This document shows, one piece after another, positions 36,590 to 48,325 of a stretch of DNA of 64,000 nt (positions are counted from its first letter, which is position 1; each line of letters starts with the position of its first letter). Position numbers and translations under genes: made by a program. The notes beneath the pieces were generated by a model, which searched no databases, had not been told where the DNA came from, and worked only from the letters and a program-made list of their open reading frames with translations. Source of the stretch: Flaccisagitta enflata (Eukaryota; Chaetognatha; Sagittoidea; Aphragmophora); assembly GCA_965153355.1 (NCBI GenBank), contig OZ231128.1, positions 34,658,001 through 34,722,000 of the forward strand, given 5' to 3'.

Positions 36590-38006
36590 TAAACATCTCA
36601 CAAAACTTTGCATCCAGAAAACTGTCTCACTTTCCATGTTGGCTATCACAGACCTCTCCTTATGAAATATATTTCTTAAACTATTGGAAAGTTGTCATTT
36701 ACGTAGATAGTGTTGGTCTGTTGGGGTAGCCCACAGTAACAGTTCTTTGTTCAACTCTGAGAGGTGTATATGGTTTGATAACATTACTTGGTATGAAGTG
36801 AATTCGGTTTTAAACTAGATTTGTTTTATATCTGCAGAACTCAAAAGTACTTAAATCATAAAAATCCATTTGGGCAATATGATTCAAAAAACTCTTTTGA
36901 CTTGAAACTGCCCGTCAGGGCCCAAAGGCGTGCTTTACTTCTAATATTACGCCCTGACCTGAAGTTTCATTCCTGCTTATCTGTTTAAATGACGTGTTAT
37001 ACAACCAGTATGGATGATAATCTTCGGAGAAAAAAACACGATTGTCAGTGATAAGTCAGAATGGTCATTGTAACTGGTAGATATAAATCTACCCTAGTTG
37101 TGTGTTGCAATGGTAAAGCTTTTATGCAGGGGGTATGACGCTTACCATAAATACACAGAAAAAGTAACCAACCGACTGAACAAAAAAAAAAAACATAAAA
37201 AGAACAACAAACAGGCCGCGCATATGAGACTTCAAAGAGTTGATCAAGTATGTAAGTGGTTGAAATTCAGGATCAAAATTCTGTAGGGTGTACTGAAATT
37301 TTGAAAGATCTTTTGACATACATGCCTTTAAGGGCTAAAACAGTAATATCAAAGTACGATTTTGGTGTTGCTGGGTTTTATAACATGATTGAATTTCCGA
37401 TCTTAGATTATCATTGAAACTAAAAGATGGAGGGAGTGCATTAGTAGGATGATTAGATGGATGAGCCTCAATTATCATTTTGATCACTGTCTGTTCCAGC
37501 ATGGATACTAACCAACGATGGATTGCATAGTGATGTACTTTACGGTACCAATAATTTCTCAGTGTGTTTTGCAGGATAGCTTTTTCACCTATTTTGTCTC
37601 GTAAAGAGCCCATTGCCAGCGTCTGTTCCTGTTTTTACAATGAATTGTGAGGGAAGTCGTACAACATTGAACTATTTCATTAAGCAACACCTACTCCACG
37701 AATGTCTATATTTCCATGATTTGGACATCTCATCCAAATATTGTCTCAATCTATCACTGTTATCTGTTATTTTCCCAGTAGATGGCTTCCCTAGACATCC
37801 AAGTGCAGAGAACAAAACAGTGTCACGATCATTTTCATTTTCTTTGTATAGATGTCATTGTTGTAGTTGCTCCTTTTCTTCGATGTTTCTCATTGTGTAA
37901 AAATTGAATTATCACAGATAATCACTGATGATTATTATAAGTAATCACTGATGATTTACATTGCTATTATTCTTAATTCAAAGCCTCAATGTATCAGCAT
38001 ATGCAA
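36590..38006. other. No gene recognised
   Basis: AT-rich sequence. A short tandem repeat near 37910-37960 (ATCACTGATGATTA). No convincing exon. Confidence 0.35.
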
Positions 38007-38487
38007 AATAGTCGCAAAAGCGTTATATGGTCAGCGGTACCCGCTGCCCCTTAGTTAGTTTATGAAAGGATGTGATGGAAAAAGGGGCAGCGGCCCCGGA
38101 AGGGCAGATGACCTATGATTCCACACTGTACAATTTTCTGAGTTGGGGTTTTAGAGGACCAGTTTGGGGTCTTAAAGGCCTGATTTGAGGTCTGGGAGGT
38201 TTGAGGGACCTGATTTAGGGTGTCTGAGGTCTTAGTCGGGTCTGAGAGGCCTGAATTAGCATGCAGGGTCTGAGGGGCTTGAATTAGGGTCTCAGAGTTC
38301 TGACTTGTGGTCTGAGATGGGGTCTGAGTTGGGGTCTGAGGGGACAAAATTAGGGTCTGAGTGGTCTGATTTGGGGTCTGAGAGGCCTGATTTGGGGTCC
38401 GAGAGGCCTGTTTTGCGGCCTGGGGGGCGGACGGAAAACGGAAACCAGAAAATCATAGGTCATCTGTCCCTCCGTGGCTTCTGCCCC
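38007..38487 (-). mobile_element. Family 2 copy F
   Basis: It begins AATAGTCGCAAAAGCGTTAT, GTCAGCGGTACCCGCTGCCC, GGGGCAGCGGCCCCGGAAGG, then an array of GGTCTGAGGGGCCTGATTTG-like units (unit different from the other copies) and ends CATAGGTCATCTGTCCC and GGCTTCTGCCCCC. The different array unit inside conserved ends shows that the array is replaceable. Confidence 0.75.
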
Positions 38488-38853
38488 CCCAAAAAGGCAG
38501 CTAGCAGTGAGATGAGCTAGCGGGTAATCCTTAATAAGCAATCTGTTAGATATGAGATAACAGGCGACTCTTTGCCCTTGGCAAAGAATGAACATTATGA
38601 AAAAAACATGACTCGGTTCGTCCACCATTACCAAAGTTGCTTTCTTTTTATTCATCACCTAAAGTTTACCTTTGAGTAGGACTTTGTCTGTGTCTCATGT
38701 TTGTCTCTGTCTTTGTCTTGATCCATTATCATCTTTTGTCATTTTTTTTTCTTTTTCCTTGTCCTTGTCCTTGTCTGAATGGTTTTCTGTCAATCACGGG
38801 CATCACCAACTATCTGTCTCTCCGTCTGCAACTGTTTGTCTCTCTCTGTTTGT

Positions 38854-38857
<4 letters not shown>
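38488..38857. other. No feature recognised
   Basis: Short hairpin GCTAGCAGTGAGATGAGCTAGC at about 38501. No gene. Confidence 0.35.

Positions 38858-38902
<45 letters not shown>
38858..38902. repeat. (CT)n microsatellite
   Basis: About 22 CT units. Confidence 0.95.
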
Positions 38903-38904
<2 letters not shown>

Positions 38905-39118
38905 CGTTTTTCGCCTCTATTTTCACTCAATCTTTCATTTTCTCATTTGGGCCTCTGGTTGCATGTTATTGCGTACTGGAGATATTCAACTAAAACCTCC
39001 CCGCAGAGTTTATGACTAGAGTCACCTGCTCCAACGTTACCCTCCTCTTCCCTTACTCCACCTCCTCCTCCTTCTCCTCCTGATCCTCCCCCTTGGCTTT
39101 CTCTTCTTCTTGCTTTCG

Positions 39119-39300
39119 TTTTTTTTTTTTTTTTTTTTTTTGTCGCGGACTCGCGACTGTATAAGAGGCATTGTCATTCCGCTGGTCCGTCCGTCATGCA
39201 AAAGCGTAAAACGAGCATTTAAGAAGCGGCGGTTGTGTATATGGGGAGGGGGAGAGACCTGATTTTACGCGCTCCTGTCCTCCGTCTGCAACGGTAATGT
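39119..39300 (-). mobile_element. Family 1 copy behind a T23 tract
   Basis: Twenty or more T, then GTCGCGGACTCGCGACTGTA, TAAGAGGCATTGTC, GTCCGTCCGTC and finally TCCGTCTGCAACGGTAATG. The T run on this strand is an A run after GCGACTAAAAA on the other, so the 3' A-tail of family 1 can be long. Confidence 0.75.
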
Positions 39301-40164
39301 TATCCCGGGTTACTTGTTTACTCCATCCTTGCATCTCAAAAAGAGTGCCTTCATTCGAAAGTTTGAAGGTTTCCTGTTTAAGTCCTCATTTTTTTTCTTT
39401 TACACTGTATGTGCATTTAACACATCTTGACGCATCTATTGAACATCCCTTGACCTTGTTTTTCTTTTCTTTACTGATTGCTTGTCTTCCTCTCACTGCT
39501 TTTCTCTTTTGCTTTATCACTGCAAATATCATTACGTTCTTAGCTTAACCCATTCCTTACGGTCTCCTGAAAGTGGTTTCTCTTTCTTTCCTCCCTTAAC
39601 AAATAGCAGTAGGACTTAGCGCAACTCTGATACGACCGATTTTGAACAGACCAATGTAGATGTAATAAGTCAGTATAAGATCGACCCGCATGTCACCTAG
39701 TTTAGGTAGCAACATTTCAAGGTCCTTACAAGAAAATGTCGTCTGATTAGCTTTGTAGACATCAGGCCAATGGATGTCCTCATATCCTTTGTGTAAGAAA
39801 ATCGATTAAAAGGAAATGGAAAAGATTTGGGTATTGATGGCCTGATGGTTGTTAGTTAACTGCTTAACTACTTAACTTGTTCGCCATCCGTCCTTGTCTC
39901 TAATGTTTTTACTCTATCCCATCATGACAAAATTGCATAATAACTTTTTCTCGTTCATCCGTAGAAATCTTAGTTTTCGTCTCCCTAACTCGTTTCCTGC
40001 TCTCTTCTTTAATCTGATCTTTATCCGCTTCATCGTCATCGTCATTCTGTAGGGAGGAAAGACTGAACAGAATAACTCTTCCGTTTTAGTGATCATTTCA
40101 TGTCACCAAAGTGTGATATTTCCGAAAGACTCGGGCAAAGGATCTTATTCAGTAACTTTGACAG

Positions 40165-40169
<5 letters not shown>
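39301..40169. other. No gene recognised
   Basis: Several short hydrophobic frames without motifs; no repeat family recognised. Confidence 0.35.
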
Positions 40170-40256
<87 letters not shown>

Positions 40257-40432
40257 TTTGTGTGTGTATACTCCACAGCGAGTTTAGCTAGCTTGTTTTC
40301 ATTTACTTTTATAGAAAAAACGATAATGAAACAGTTAAAAGATTACAGGCTCTCTATCTCTCTGTCTCTCTGTCTCTGTCTCTGTCTCTGTCTCTGTCTC
40401 TGTCTCTGTCTCTGTCTCTCTCTGTCTCTGTC

Positions 40433-40496
<64 letters not shown>
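40170..40496. repeat. (GA)n, then (CTGTCT)n/(CT)n microsatellites
   Basis: GA block 40170-40256; about 95 bp later a (TCTCTG)n block from 40350 grading into pure CT to 40496. The two blocks are roughly complementary and could pair. Confidence 0.95.
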
Positions 40497-40500
<4 letters not shown>

Positions 40501-40844
40501 TCGGTTATGTCAGCGTGTTGAAATCATGTAATACATTTTTTTCCTCTTTTTATCATCTTTTGTATTTTTTTCCTTCCTCGACCCTCCAGATTGCAGAGTG
40601 TGAATGAGTTCGTAGGAAGAAAGGGGAAAAGAAGCATAATTAGTTTATTAAAATGTTAATTAAAGTGACTAGTATCTTTTTTTTTTCGAGAACGAATTAG
40701 ACAAACGCGAACGGAAATTTGTTCGTTGTTTTGTGAAATTAATTTTTACAGTGTTAGTAGATTTCAAGTGAAATAGACAAAACAAACTTTCATCAAAAAT
40801 CAAATCAACGGTAGCAGTTTCACAATAAAGAAACAAAAGCAACA

Positions 40845-40939
40845 AACAAAAACAAAAACAAAAACAAAAACAAAAACAAAAACAAAAACAAAAACAAAAA
40901 CAAAAACAAAAACGACTCAAACTAACAACAACACAATAA

Positions 40940-40974
<35 letters not shown>

Positions 40975-40983
40975 CCACCACCA

Positions 40984-41042
<59 letters not shown>

Positions 41043-41044
41043 GC

Positions 41045-41100
<56 letters not shown>

Positions 41101-41101
41101 C
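40845..41101. repeat. (CAAAAA)n and (CAA)n microsatellites
   Basis: Hexanucleotide AACAAA block (40845-40912), then CAA units (40923-41101) with a short CACCACCACCAAAA interruption near 40972. Confidence 0.97.
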
Positions 41102-41963
41102 TAAAGAACCCCGTTGAGAGCAGCAGGAAGAAACGAAGCAAAAAAGTCATCATTAAGCGACTCCATTGGGAGCTGAGGAGGGGGAGGAGGAGGAGGAGGA
41201 AACCCTCAAACCGTGGAAACTCCATCAATCTAATTGAATTGACGAAAAAAAGAAAGAACAAAGGGGAAAGAAGGTAAAACGTGACGCGCCGAGGTGTACC
41301 AAATTTAGGAAAAAAAGTCCCTCTATCTTATCAGTTCTACATTTTCAAAACTTTTTGCTTTTTTGGCCATATCTTTTAAAAAACCAAATTTGAATTTTTT
41401 ACCACCTCTCTTAACCCAATTTTGTTAGGGGTGCGAGAGAGCATATAACAGCACTGAAAATAATTGAAGGCTGCATCTAAAACAGTAAAAATATATCAAA
41501 TCTGGAAAAGTAAATTACTAGATACTGCTTCATCAATCCACCATGTACCCCTGCCTTCATCTTTGGCGTATAAAAGTTCGAAACACTTCAAATGGATAAA
41601 AAAGAGTACTTTTTTTTCCTGTACTAAAAGATGGTGGGGGAAAAACAGAAGACAATTGAGAAATACGTGACAACAAAGCGTGAAGCTCCAAACTACGAAA
41701 AAAAAGAGAGAAGTTAAAAAAAAGTTAAAAACAAATCTGGAATGAAAAAAAGAGAAATTTCATCTCATTCATAAATAGTAGACAAAACTCTGAATCAAAT
41801 TTCACACTGAAAAAAGGGGCAAATATAGACATGCCACGTTGATACACAAGATTTAAGAACAATTCGGAACTTAAAACTTTTCACCAACAAATAATAAAAA
41901 ACAAGGAAGTCATAGTGAAAAAAAAGATAAAAAGAAATCACGAAAAAATCAATCTAAAAAAAA
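41102..41963. other. Upstream region of the second kinesin start
   Basis: A-rich sequence before the putative start codon. A GAGGAGG stretch at about 41176-41200. No convincing TATA box or initiator could be fixed; any promoter would lie here. Confidence 0.3.
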
Positions 41964-42028
41964 ATGATGTCGGAACAAAAGGAAAGCGATTCGGAGGGTC
42001 GACGTCAAGCTGTAAAGGTGGCAGTCCG
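41964..42028 (+). CDS. Kinesin first exon (motor N-terminus)
   Basis: ATGATG opens a frame reading MMSEQKESDSEGRRQ then AVKVAVR, cut after the second base of an Arg codon by GTAAGTG. A short acidic/basic leader followed by VKVAVR(V/I)RP is how kinesin motor domains begin (first beta strand); the donor falls exactly before the expected RP. VKVAVR is common to kinesin-4 and kinesin-3 members. The in-frame double ATG leaves the true start at 41964 or 41967. The next exon (RP..., then FxYDxVF) was not found in the remaining 22 kb, consistent with very long introns. It lies 22 kb downstream of exons that encode the end of a kinesin motor on the same strand. Confidence 0.7.
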
Positions 42029-42202
42029 GTAAGTGAAAGTTAAGGTATTTCTGCTCTTTCCAGTGCAGAGTACGCTCAATTCGATTCCAATTATCTCATT
42101 AAGACGGCTCAAGCCTGTCTTGTGGCAGATATGTTAGTCTTAAGCGTATATGTCGTAAGCGTATGAGGATGAGCATCATTCTGGCAGCCTGGTAGCCATA
42201 TA

Positions 42203-42801
42203 CTATCTAGCTCATAAATATATCGACAAAATGAGAATTAGTGGGTTTATTGACATAGAATTGATAAAAAAATCTTTAGAAGCTATCAAATACTTATTAT
42301 TGCATATTTGGGTTTCAACAATTACCTGAGTATGGATTTTCTAAGCATTTTAACACAAATTAATAGTATGAATGCATGACAACTCTCCCCTCCTTGAATG
42401 AGTTTTTAGACCATTCTCTCGCAAATGGTGGGTTCTTCCTTTTGCTTCAATTGCAATCCAAATGACCCAGCGGGGTTGAAATTGACCACAAGAATGTAGG
42501 AAGTGCTTGACCTTGTATAGAGGACCAAAGGTTAGGTAAAAACACCCACAATCTACACTTTGTTATTTAATTGCAGAAACTAAAAAGAAACAAGATGCAT
42601 TATTTTTGCCATTTTTTAGTTGGGGTATCGTTTTTGTTTTGCTTGTCAAATCTAAATGCCTTGAGCTAAAAGGATGCGGTTTGCGGCATTTGGTCAGAAA
42701 TTTGAAGTAGTTTCAGAATCTCACTGATTTTTATAAAAATCTTTTATTTTTAACAGAGTTACTGCTTTAAATGCTTGTCGATATATATATGAGCTAGATA
42801 G
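42203..42801. mobile_element. ~600-bp TA-flanked inverted-repeat MITE
   Basis: TACTATCTAGCTCATAAATA at the left and TATATGAGCTAGATAGTA at the right, each including TA at the border. The inverted similarity extends ~30 bp (TATATCGACA). No ORF. It lies in intron 1 of the second kinesin. Confidence 0.8.
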
Positions 42802-43077
42802 TAAGGCATAAAAGTCATATGAGGCTTATGGGATCTTCCCTCTTCACTGGATATCTTACAAAAAATCTTGGAGTTAAATTTGATTTTCAGTCTTTATAAA
42901 GTATTTAAGACAGTTATTCTTATTGATATTAAAACCTATATTTTGACTTCTGATTACGCTATATGTACTTTTAAAAGATTAACCAACAGAAATTATTGTT
43001 TTTATTTAACAACAAAAAATATTTGACTAAACAAATATTTTCTACAAAAAAGAGAACAAAATTTTAAATAGTTGTTG

Positions 43078-43219
43078 GGTGAAATTATATCACTACTTCT
43101 AGATGTAAAATTTTGCATTTTCAAAAACATAGCCCTATTCTAAAAAGTATTTAGAAAAAGGCCATGTTTTTAAAAAATGCAAATTTTCTAATCCCTATGC
43201 AAAGATATAATCTCACCCG
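43078..43219. mobile_element. ~140-bp imperfect hairpin element
   Basis: GGTGAAATTATATC and TTTTGCATTTT, CAAAAACATAGCC on the left are mirrored by GGCCATGTTTTTAAAAAATG, CAAATTTTC and GATATAATCTCACC on the right. Small MITE or decayed foldback. Confidence 0.6.
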
Positions 43220-43626
43220 AAGTATGTTAGATTGCAAAAAGAAATTTTCTTTAAATGACCTATGTTTTTCTAACATCCATCCATCCTTCCATCCATCCAT
43301 CCATTGTTGATATGGACTTTAAAATGAATTTCAATGCAAAAATATTTTTGATAATTAATTAATGATCATTTTTGATTAGTGAAAAAATGCAAAGTAACAA
43401 TATTAGTAGTATTGTAAAAAATGAGTTGACTCATGAAATTTCATCTTTGAATGCACCGTGACATATCGTTTTTTTTTCAAGTGCCACCAACCCCAATTTC
43501 ATAACTCAAAGTGTTCCGAAATGAGAGCTAAAAAGATATCACTGCAACAGAAAAATGGCAAAAAATGGCATTTTAATTTTTTTTATAGTACAATTTATAG
43601 TACAGTTTCAAACAGATACGCTTGTA

Positions 43627-44238
43627 CCGGGTCATCAGCCTGAGATGCCGGATAATGTTAAGCTTTTACCCTGAGCTGCCATGTATCATGGATTTCACAC
43701 TGATTGCCTCTTAAAGAGTAAAGATTGACGTTTTTTGTATCAAAATTTCATCAAAATTGGTCAAGTAGTTTAGATCTTACATGTATTTAAGTGGAAAACA
43801 ACCTTTCTGCCACTTCAGTTTTTTGATGGGAAAATGGAGGAATGGCGTTTTTCCCCATTCCCTCATTTTGCAATATTTTGTGCCAGGGACACAAGATTAG
43901 TCTTAAGTAAAAGGTGATTTGACAAATTTATGAAACTACATCTAATTTTTTTTCATACTAGACCATTAACATGTTCCCAAGCTCAAACTGTTAAAAAAAG
44001 AGAAAAATTTGAAGACGCTCTCTTTCATGATTTTTATTGAAAATTCTGCCATTGAGAGGAAATTAGTTTTTACTTCAAAGACTTGTAAAATCTGAACTAC
44101 TTGACCGATTTTGATGAAATTTTGATACAAAAAACGTCAATCTATGCTCTTCAAAAGACAATCAGTATGAAATCCTAGATATGTGGCATCTCTGGGTAAA
44201 AGCTTAACAGAATCCGGCATCTCAGGCTGATAACCCGG
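43627..44238. mobile_element. ~612-bp TA-flanked foldback MITE
   Basis: The left end TACCGGGTCATCAGCCTGAG and right end CTCAGGCTGATAACCCGGTA are near-perfect inverted copies including TA. Arms continue inward for ~180 bp (ATGCCGGAT, AAGCTTTTACCC, ATTGACGTTTTTTGTATC). Confidence 0.88.
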
Positions 44239-44240
44239 TA

Positions 44241-45170
44241 GGCTTGCTGAAAAACAGTCACAACTAGATAAAAATGCTTAAAATAGTATGCAGATTAGAC
44301 AAATGTAAATACAAATAACACATGGATGGCGGTCCTGAAAACATCCTCCATCGAAAGCCTGAAAATCTGTGAAGCCCTGAAGCCCTTTGTGACTCAGTCA
44401 AAGCATTCCCAGACTTAAAAAGCTGTCAAATGATGCCATAGGAGATGATCCAAAGTCTCAGTCATGTTTTTGGGACTTGATTGAGGTTTGACACTCGAAA
44501 TAATCACGACAGAGAGAGAATCATGAAGACATAACCAACTTTATGGCTTTCAGAGTGATTCTGAATTTGATTGTCTCCCACTATTGGCGATTTTAAAGTC
44601 ACTTCCGTGACATAAAATCGCCTGTTTGGTGAATCATCTTCCATCAGCGTAGGGGAATTTAAGGATAGTGATGGTTCTAAGCATTAGATAGAGCATGTCA
44701 TTCATTTATAAAACAAACCTATATGATACCAAGCGCTCGAATAAATCCAAATTTCAATCCATATCACAATCCTAGTTTTGATCAACGGTTATTACTGTAA
44801 CTGCGTATTTACCCTTTAGTACCTGAGATTACCTTTGATTGGCTTCAATCATATCTAGGCAAATGTCACGGTTCCACAGCAAGCACGAGGGCCCGACTTT
44901 CCACCAATCTACGTTAGCACAAGCTTCCGATACATCATTATATGCGGATTAAATGATTCAAAGACATTCATGGCTACCCAATGCACAATTTCAAACCATT
45001 TTTTGTGATCCTCCCTACCCTTAGGGGGTCTAAAAATTTGGTCAAAGAGCTTTTTTTGGCTTGTCTCCATTCTGTCTCCAGTAGAAAACAGCAAGCAAAA
45101 CCAATCAAGAAATGTTTTTTCCTAGATAGTCCATCACGATTATGATTACAAAGCGCGTGATTATATACAA
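44241..45170. other. No gene recognised
   Basis: AT-rich; no motif-bearing frame. GCGTTAG-type repeats absent. Confidence 0.35.
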
Positions 45171-45261
45171 TGGGTGTGTTTCTACTCAAAGACACAACGC
45201 GATTCTAAGGTGGGTTTTGCAAATCGCGGTTTTAATTCACTCTTCCTGAAAAAAAAATTGG

Positions 45262-45360
45262 GGCACAAGGTAGATTTGAACTAACTCCAAGTTGTCTAAA
45301 GAAATCGATTTTTTTAATTCTGAAGTCAACGCCCTAACCAATCACACCATTAGGACATTC
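45262..45360 (-). pseudogene. tRNA-like segment (Leu-CAG-like)
   Basis: On the minus strand: TGTGATTGGTTAGGGCG matches a D-arm/A-box, TTGACTTCAGAATTAA an anticodon arm with a CAG triplet in the loop, then a long variable region, and GTTAGTTCAAATCTACC a T-arm/B-box. The acceptor stem does not pair well. This is probably a tRNA-derived repeat head rather than a working tRNA gene. Confidence 0.45.
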
Positions 45361-46079
45361 ACTCAAACTTGTCAAACTTCGGTGGCCTAATTTTACAACT
45401 TTGGATCAGTTTATGGGGGTTCAGTTCTGTGATGGCCATCTTATTCAATTGCCTTTCTATTAAACCAGAAATGATTTCAAACGTTTGTGTGAGAGTCGCA
45501 GTGGTGCAGGTAGTAAAGGGAGATATTCCGTGGCGTTCCTTTATAACGTATTAAACCGCCAAAAATCGTTTCAAAAATGCAAAAAAGAGGATTATTGTTA
45601 CAAAAATTATGAATTTTTGTCACAAAAATGCTTGAAAAAGTCGTTTTGAAACGGGCGTTCTTATGCAGTCTTAAAACGATCTCATATTGTCGTTTCAATA
45701 CCACAAGTATGCGTAACTTTTGAAACGAATTTTGAGGCATAGTTGCCGTTTCAAAACTTTGCAATTCTAAAGTTTTAAAACCATGAGATTTTTGCGTTTC
45801 AAAACGCTTGAAAACAGTGCTAAAGTTACAGCCAGCAAGGGAAAAATCTGTGTATCTTTGTAATCTTACCACTTTTTTTACCGTTTTGAAAACGCAAAAA
45901 ATTGAGGTATTGAAACTAAGAAAAAATGTGTTTAAAATTTGAAACATGGTTATATGCTAGGTGGAACAATTTTCCTAACTTTACCCAAACCGAAATAAAT
46001 GGAAGAGGGCCCCGTTAGCCCTCACTGACTGGCTAATATGCGCGCCACTCTTGGTTTTCCATAAAACTGAATCTGAAAG

Positions 46080-46215
46080 ACATCCTTTTGACCAGCGAAT
46101 TTTCTCCGCCTCCTTCTCCTTCTCCTCCTCCTCCGTCCCTCCTTCCTTAAATCCCAGTCTCGAGGCCCAAACTCCAGTCTCAAGGCCCAAATCCCAGCCT
46201 CGAGGCCCAAATCAT
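46080..46215 (+). mobile_element. Family 2 array fragment
   Basis: CCTTCTCCTTCTCCTCCTCC, CCCTCCTTCC, then three CCCAGTCTCGAGGCCCAAAT-like units. Both conserved ends are missing. Confidence 0.6.
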
Positions 46216-46829
46216 TGAAGTATATCATACTGGATATTTCATTACAAAATTTGCATTCAAATAGGGATAAAGAGCAAGTAGAGCTATCAATAACTAAATG
46301 TTATATTGGGACTCCATGTCACTTGTATTTTATGTAAATTTTCTAATGTGTAACGTTTTACTACTTTGAAGGACGTTACAAAAAGCCTTTTTTTTACAGT
46401 TTTGAAACTGCAAAAAATTGAATTTATGAAACGTTTTTACAAGCAACTTTTTTACAGTTTCAAAACTGCAAAAAAAAATGCTTAAAGGAACGGCATTTTC
46501 ATAATTCATAATTTTACTGCCTCTGTAACTGCCACAGTTTGAAAAAGCTCATTTCTTCAGTTTTAAAACGAAAAAAAAAACTGGCTAGAAGTAAGAAAGA
46601 AATGTTATTTTAGTCATGTTTTCAAAAGCCCTTTTTATGCAGTTTTGATACTCCCAAAAAACGCGGTTTCAAAACGGCAACTATGCCTGCGTTTTGAAAC
46701 CCCAGATAACAACCACAAAAGGACGTTGTTGTATGCATAAATGGTTTTTTGGACGTTTTGAAACTGCTGCATACTAGGAGTCTTGATACGTCGTTCCCTT
46801 ATTTGGGACGATAATGCCATAATAACGCC

Positions 46830-46910
46830 ATCGGAATAACTGAGTAAAGGCGCGGTCTTCTTGATGTATGAAGTAGAATACTTTTGAGCGTGGGTTTGAT
46901 CCCTGCAAGA
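46830..46910 (+). pseudogene. tRNA-like segment at the opposite end
   Basis: TAACTGAGTAAAGGCGCGG resembles a D-arm/A-box and GTGGGTTTGATCCCTGC a T-arm/B-box with correct GTTTGATCC core. It mirrors the left tRNA-like segment in position and orientation but is diverged. Confidence 0.4.
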
Positions 46911-47436
46911 GACGAATATTTTTTCAGGATGAGGGTGGTTAAAATCGCGAATTTAAAAACCTACCTGAAAAATGTGTTTGTGGCTTTGAGTAGAAACGCA
47001 CCCAATTACTTAAGTTCACTGCAAACCATGAAAAAGGAAACAGCTGTTCTATAAGATATTTCTCATGATGATTATGAACTGTTTTTATTTTCATTTTCAT
47101 CTTCTTTTTTTTTTGTTGTTGTGAGAAATGGAAAGAGTGTCATCAAATGAAACCAATGTCACAAATCCCAAGAGTTTTCATCAATCATTTTTGATTTTGA
47201 TAAAAAGAAGATAATCATTTCAGAATTTGTGTATAAACTGTGAATATCAAAAAGGGACCCATTTATTAGATTTTTTATCGTTTGCAGTACAAGAAATCAA
47301 TTAGAATCATAGATCATTTGAAAGTTATCTATTTGCTGCCTATCTCGCATTTTTAGCTCAATTTGTTTAGACACAGTGAAGGAGAGACTGAAGAGTATTG
47401 ATTTTCAAGTTTGAAAAGGCGCATTTCCAAAATGTA

Positions 47437-48284
47437 CCCTGCTTTCAAAAGCAACTGGAACCAGCAAAGCCTTTATTAGGGGTTTTCGCATTGGGAAAAT
47501 TATCAAGATATTTCATAGGGAATATCCAGATAATATCTAGATAATACGCCCAATGCGAAAACCCCTTTTGTGTCTAAAGTATTCATATTTAGAAATCCAG
47601 CTTGGATTTGTCTAAAAGCACATAACCTACCATTTGTTCATGCAAAATTTTGAAGCAGTGGCTCAAGCAGTTAAGCTTCCACTTGATTTTGAAATTTGAT
47701 GGAATTTGATGAAATTTTGCTTAAAAATTGTTTTTTTCCAACCCATTTGCATAAATAAAAATTAGTTAGTTTTATCAATATTGAACTACAATAACCAATT
47801 GGTCGTAATTGAGTAGTGATTGACCTCTGTGTTGCATCAGTTTTGATTTCCTACAAATTTCAAAGATATTTACGCCTTCTTTGACAAAAAAAACCTTGTC
47901 AGATCTTAAAAAAACAGAGGAAAAATTGGATTTTCCACATAAATAACTCAAATTTGATTTTTTTTCCTTAGTGATACATAAATCTAGATTAATATCTATG
48001 TTTCAGGACCAATCTGGATATTTTCATCAGATTTATAAGGAAATAACAGTGTTTTAAAGTTATGGAACTCTAGCTATTAATTTCATTGGGAGCCTTTCAT
48101 GGGGCTCACAACATTTTTACTCAAAATTGTGTGGAAGCCAAACTGCTGAAGCTACTACAATGAAATTTTGCATGAACAAATGGTAGGTTATGTGCTTTTA
48201 GACAAATCCAAGCTGGATTTCTAAATATGAATACTTTAGACACAATAAAGGTTTTGCTGGTTCCAGTTGCTTTTGAAAGCAGGG
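47437..48284. mobile_element. TA-flanked foldback element carrying a nested MITE
   Basis: The left end CCCTGCTTTCAAAAGCAACT and right end AGTTGCTTTTGAAAGCAGGG are exact inverted copies flanked by TA. The arms continue through GGAACCAGCAAA, GTCTAAAGTATTCATATTTA and CACATAACCTACCATTTGTT. The left arm is interrupted by an 89-bp MITE that the right arm lacks. No ORF. Confidence 0.9.
47478..47566. mobile_element. 89-bp hairpin MITE, nested
   Basis: Ends AGGGGTTTTCGCATTGGG and CCCAATGCGAAAACCCCT. Flanks are ATT and TTT; the uninterrupted right arm of the host element reads CTTTATTGTGTC (in reverse complement), so three bases were duplicated, one of them since mutated. Confidence 0.88.
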
Positions 48285-48325
48285 TATGCATTTAACTTTA
48301 AACGATGTCATTTCTAAACAAGTAA

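Larger units (their letters stand above)
45171..47004. mobile_element. 1.83-kb element with tRNA-like inverted ends
   Basis: The ends TGGGTGTGTTTCTACTCAAAG and CTTTGAGTAGAAACGCACCCA are inverted copies; similarity resumes at GTGGGTTTTGCAAATCGCGG versus GCGATTTTAACCACC. Just inside each end is a tRNA-like segment (separate entries). The interior is full of GTTTTGAAAC-type motifs and holds a family 2 fragment at 46080-46215. A 156-codon minus frame (45477-45947) shows no known domain. No clear target duplication was seen. Confidence 0.75.

Noticed and set aside
40560-40670. Possible exon after CGACCCTCCAG
   Set aside because: The best frame is short (about 22 codons), has no motif, and lies between microsatellites.
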